Both the position numbers and the translations under genes were made by a program. Below, piece after piece: positions 62,060-64,000 of a stretch of DNA of 64,000 nucleotides. The stretch is from Pleurocapsa sp. PCC 7319. GTDB taxonomy: Bacteria; Cyanobacteriota; Cyanobacteriia; Cyanobacteriales; Xenococcaceae. The notes below the pieces were generated by a model that did no database searches, was not told the origin of the DNA, and worked only from the letters and a program-made list of their open reading frames with translations. The stretch lies in the NCBI RefSeq assembly GCF_000332195.1, contig NZ_KB235922.1, forward strand, positions 248,001-312,000. The letters run 5' to 3'. How positions within the stretch are numbered: position 1 is the first letter of the stretch; each line of letters opens with the position of its first letter.

Positions 62060-63046
62060 ATGCCAGCAGCAGATATCTTGGAACAAAATCTCGAAGAATC
62101 TAGCGAGAAACTGCAACAAATTATCGATGCGATCGAATTGGCTTCTAACCAAATGACCGATTTGTCAGGACAGTTGGAATCGACTAATACAAGTCTGGAA
62201 GAAACTAAAGAAAGTATTATCGAAAGCTTAGAAACTACCACTAAAGAATTTGAAGATACCAACCAAGAATTTAGCGACTCTCGCGACGATATGTTGCGAG
62301 TTATGTCAGAGTTGCAAACTGCTTTGGCAGAATTGGAGACCAAACTTGATGACGGAAACGAAACTGTAGATAATGCCGAAAATGAATTTGGTGAGGCTAA
62401 CGATAGTCGTCAAGAGGAATTGGAGAATAACTTAGAAGAAGTTATTGCTGCCTTTAACGAACTGGCAGAAACCATTGTCGAGATGGAAAACAACGTTGGA
62501 GAAGGCAGCGACAATTCTGAAAGCTATTTTAATAACTTTAATGACAGTGTTAAAGAGTTACAGTCCGATCTTGAATCTGCCCAAAAAGAAACAGAAGATG
62601 ATTTTGAGGATACGGTTAGTAATATTGGCGAAACCTTAAAATCTGACCTCGACTCTTTGCTCGATGAATTTAGCAGTCATTTGACCGACGAACAACTCGA
62701 AGAAATTAGTTCAGGATTTGAAGAGTTAACTGGCAACTTTGAAGAGATGTTGACTTCCTTTGGTTCGGATACCGATGAGCTGGGGGACAAACTTAAAGAA
62801 AATCTGCACGAAGTCTTAGAAAACTCCCAAGAATATGCAGGGACGCAAATGAAGGAAAAAATCGTCGAGAGCTTTGAAGAGGCAATCAAAGATGCTGTCG
62901 AAGCCATGATCCAAGAGGTTGCCGAGAACGTAACCATGATGACCTTTGGTACGAGCGTCACCACCGCCTTATCTCCCTTGTTACCCATGTTGGCAGCAGC
63001 CAAGGCAGTTACGGGTGCATTAGCTGCGATCGTCAGTATATTCTAA
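62060..63046 (+). CDS. Acidic coiled-coil protein B with hydrophobic C-terminus
   Basis: This 328-residue protein is Glu/Asp/Asn-rich and almost wholly helical (QNLEESSEKLQQIIDAIELASNQMTDLSGQLEST..., KELQSDLESAQKETEDDFEDTVSNIGETL...). The last 45 residues change character: KDAVEAMIQEVAENVTMMTFGTSVTTALSPLLPMLAAAKAVTGALAAIVSIF, an alanine-rich hydrophobic tail that could insert in or attach to a membrane or pack in an assembly. A good site (TAGGAG) precedes the ATG at 62060. It resembles A and C in composition and layout, not in any recognised family. Confidence 0.72.
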   Translation: MPAADILEQNLEESSEKLQQIIDAIELASNQMTDLSGQLESTNTSLEETKESIIESLETTTKEFEDTNQEFSDSRDDMLRVMSELQTALAELETKLDDGNETVDNAENEFGEANDSRQEELENNLEEVIAAFNELAETIVEMENNVGEGSDNSESYFNNFNDSVKELQSDLESAQKETEDDFEDTVSNIGETLKSDLDSLLDEFSSHLTDEQLEEISSGFEELTGNFEEMLTSFGSDTDELGDKLKENLHEVLENSQEYAGTQMKEKIVESFEEAIKDAVEAMIQEVAENVTMMTFGTSVTTALSPLLPMLAAAKAVTGALAAIVSIF

Positions 63047-63093
63047 TTTCCCATTACTTTTCATTTGTTGATTTTTTCTAGGAGCAAGTTTCC

Positions 63094-64000
63094 ATGAGCG
63101 ATTTAGCCAATTCTTTAGATTTGATGTCCCAGTTGGTTACGGAGTTTCCTGGGCGACTCGATGGCATCATCACCCAATCCCAGGAAGTGGAGGCGGAAGC
63201 CAACCAACTGACCGAAAATGTGGCAGAAAAGCAACAGCAGGTAGCAGACATTCTGGCACAGGTACAACAGGCTCTCAATGAGATGCGCGAAGAGGTAGCC
63301 GAACACCAATCCCAAACCGAATCTGAGGTAGAAAAGTTTGAAACGGATGTCAAAGAATTAACCGAGTTCTTTGACGAAGCTACTAAAAAACTTGATGCAG
63401 AAGTAGCAGAAACTCAAGAAAAACTAGAGAATTTTAAAGCAAAACTCGACGAAGACCGGGAGCAAACCCAAGAGCAACAGCAAGAAAGCGATAAAGAACT
63501 CACCGAAGCCTGCGATGCGATCGAGGAAGGGAAGGAAAAGCTGGCTGATGCAATGGGAAATACGATTGATAAAATCGATTCCTTGCGGAAAAAATTAGAG
63601 TCTGCCAGCGAAGCGATGGAAAAAGAAGTCGACAGCTTCACCAAACGGGTTAACCAGGGACAAACTAACGTTAAAAATGACGTGGCTACTATGGCTGTGG
63701 AATTTGCCGATATTGCTAAAAATTTTAGTAGCAGTCTCAACGATACTTCCGAAATGTTATCGGGAGGAGTAGATGGTTTGATGGATAAAACCCAAGAAAC
63801 TATCGAATCTAAGATTAAAGATTTAATCGATGATGCGGTAGAAAGCGTTACAGACTCCATCGACGACATGGCGAAGAAAATCTCCGACTCTGAAGAGGAA
63901 TCTTCTACTCAAAGAAAGTTATTAGAACCTCTGTTCGAGAAGATTCAAGTCTTAATTGGACCCCTAACAGGTCAAGTCGATAGCGTGCGCTCTGCTGCCG
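63094..64000 (+). CDS. Acidic coiled-coil protein C (partial, runs off the window)
   Basis: The frame opens with ATG at 63094, 47 bases after gene B, with AGGAG upstream, and stays open to the window end (302 codons). It reads MSDLANSLDLMSQLVTEFPGRLD and then a long Gln/Glu/Lys-rich helix (NQLTENVAEKQQQVADILAQV, EVEKFETDVKELTEF, KELTEACDAIEEGKEKL). Later segments (GQTNVKNDVATMAVEFADIAKNFSSSL, ESSTQRKLLEPLFEKIQVLIGP) are less charged, similar to the tail regions of A and B. It is probably co-transcribed with B. Function unknown. Confidence 0.7.
   Translation, partial: MSDLANSLDLMSQLVTEFPGRLDGIITQSQEVEAEANQLTENVAEKQQQVADILAQVQQALNEMREEVAEHQSQTESEVEKFETDVKELTEFFDEATKKLDAEVAETQEKLENFKAKLDEDREQTQEQQQESDKELTEACDAIEEGKEKLADAMGNTIDKIDSLRKKLESASEAMEKEVDSFTKRVNQGQTNVKNDVATMAVEFADIAKNFSSSLNDTSEMLSGGVDGLMDKTQETIESKIKDLIDDAVESVTDSIDDMAKKISDSEEESSTQRKLLEPLFEKIQVLIGPLTGQVDSVRSAA

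Noticed and set aside
60825-63869. Serine-rich minus-strand frames opposite the coiled-coil genes
   Set aside because: Reverse complements of Glu/Asp/Ala-rich codons give Ser/Phe/Leu-rich open frames without stops; no start context or domains support them.

Overview
The window is chromosomal DNA of a cyanobacterium. It is AT-rich, GCGATCGC-type (HIP1) octamers recur throughout, and it carries cyanobacterial marker genes: Psb34 (ssl1498 family), CyanoP, a plant-type ferredoxin, biliverdin reductase BvdR, a GluR0-type channel, DUF3082 and DUF1622 proteins, and a stand-alone CIRCE-controlled GroEL. Gene style and repeat load would fit a large-genome unicellular or pleurocapsalean lineage, but the genus cannot be fixed from this sequence.

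Layout. 1-5809: a patatin-like lipase (cut by the window edge) and a CrfC/RdcA-like dynamin GTPase whose partner gene is split by an IS1634-family insertion. 6050-16575: a flavin-monooxygenase remnant, then a signalling block with two hybrid or GAF histidine kinases (one with phytochrome-type bilin-binding residues), a single-domain response regulator and a 1681-residue CheB-CheR-PAS-GAF-kinase-receiver protein. 16820-27006: an aromatic-metabolism neighbourhood with homogentisate dioxygenase, 4-hydroxyphenylpyruvate dioxygenase, a haem-oxygenase-like putative diiron protein, a VOC protein, a DUF1838 protein, an orphan solute-binding lipoprotein, a divergent Lrp/AsnC regulator and DAHP synthase. 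27137-30885: an insertion-sequence graveyard (IS110 element with a candidate bridge RNA, decayed IS200-type TnpA, IS1634 fragment). 31719-36808: a membrane-tailed response regulator, groEL, a DUF937/EF-hand protein and recA. 37235-45512: a DXCF cyanobacteriochrome chemoreceptor next to bvdR, then ferredoxin, a GHMP kinase, a family-10-like glycosyl hydrolase and tRNA-Leu. 45841-50139: oligopeptidase, HicBA and MntA-HepT toxin-antitoxin loci, a modA fragment, SRP RNA and tRNA-Arg. 50441-56722: a four-gene cluster of unknown function, an unassigned structured segment, maf, cyanoP, psb34 and a DinB-like gene. 57026-64000: a GluR0 channel, an acetyltransferase, an FHA-WD40 protein, and three tandem acidic coiled-coil genes, the last cut by the window end.

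How the parts relate. Signalling proteins dominate the left third. Two of them carry residues for covalent bilin attachment, and a third locus pairs a bilin photoreceptor with a bilin reductase. The hpd-hmgA-haem-oxygenase-like cluster appears to form a tyrosine/homogentisate degradation unit under a divergent Lrp-type regulator.

The best candidates for undescribed biology are the coiled-coil triad beside the FHA-WD40 gene, the haem-oxygenase-like gene overlapping hmgA, the cyanobacteriochrome receptor whose chemoreceptor tip looks lost, and two structured noncoding segments (29143-29308 and 54048-54361). Several dispersed repeat families with defined ends lie between genes. No CRISPR array was seen.
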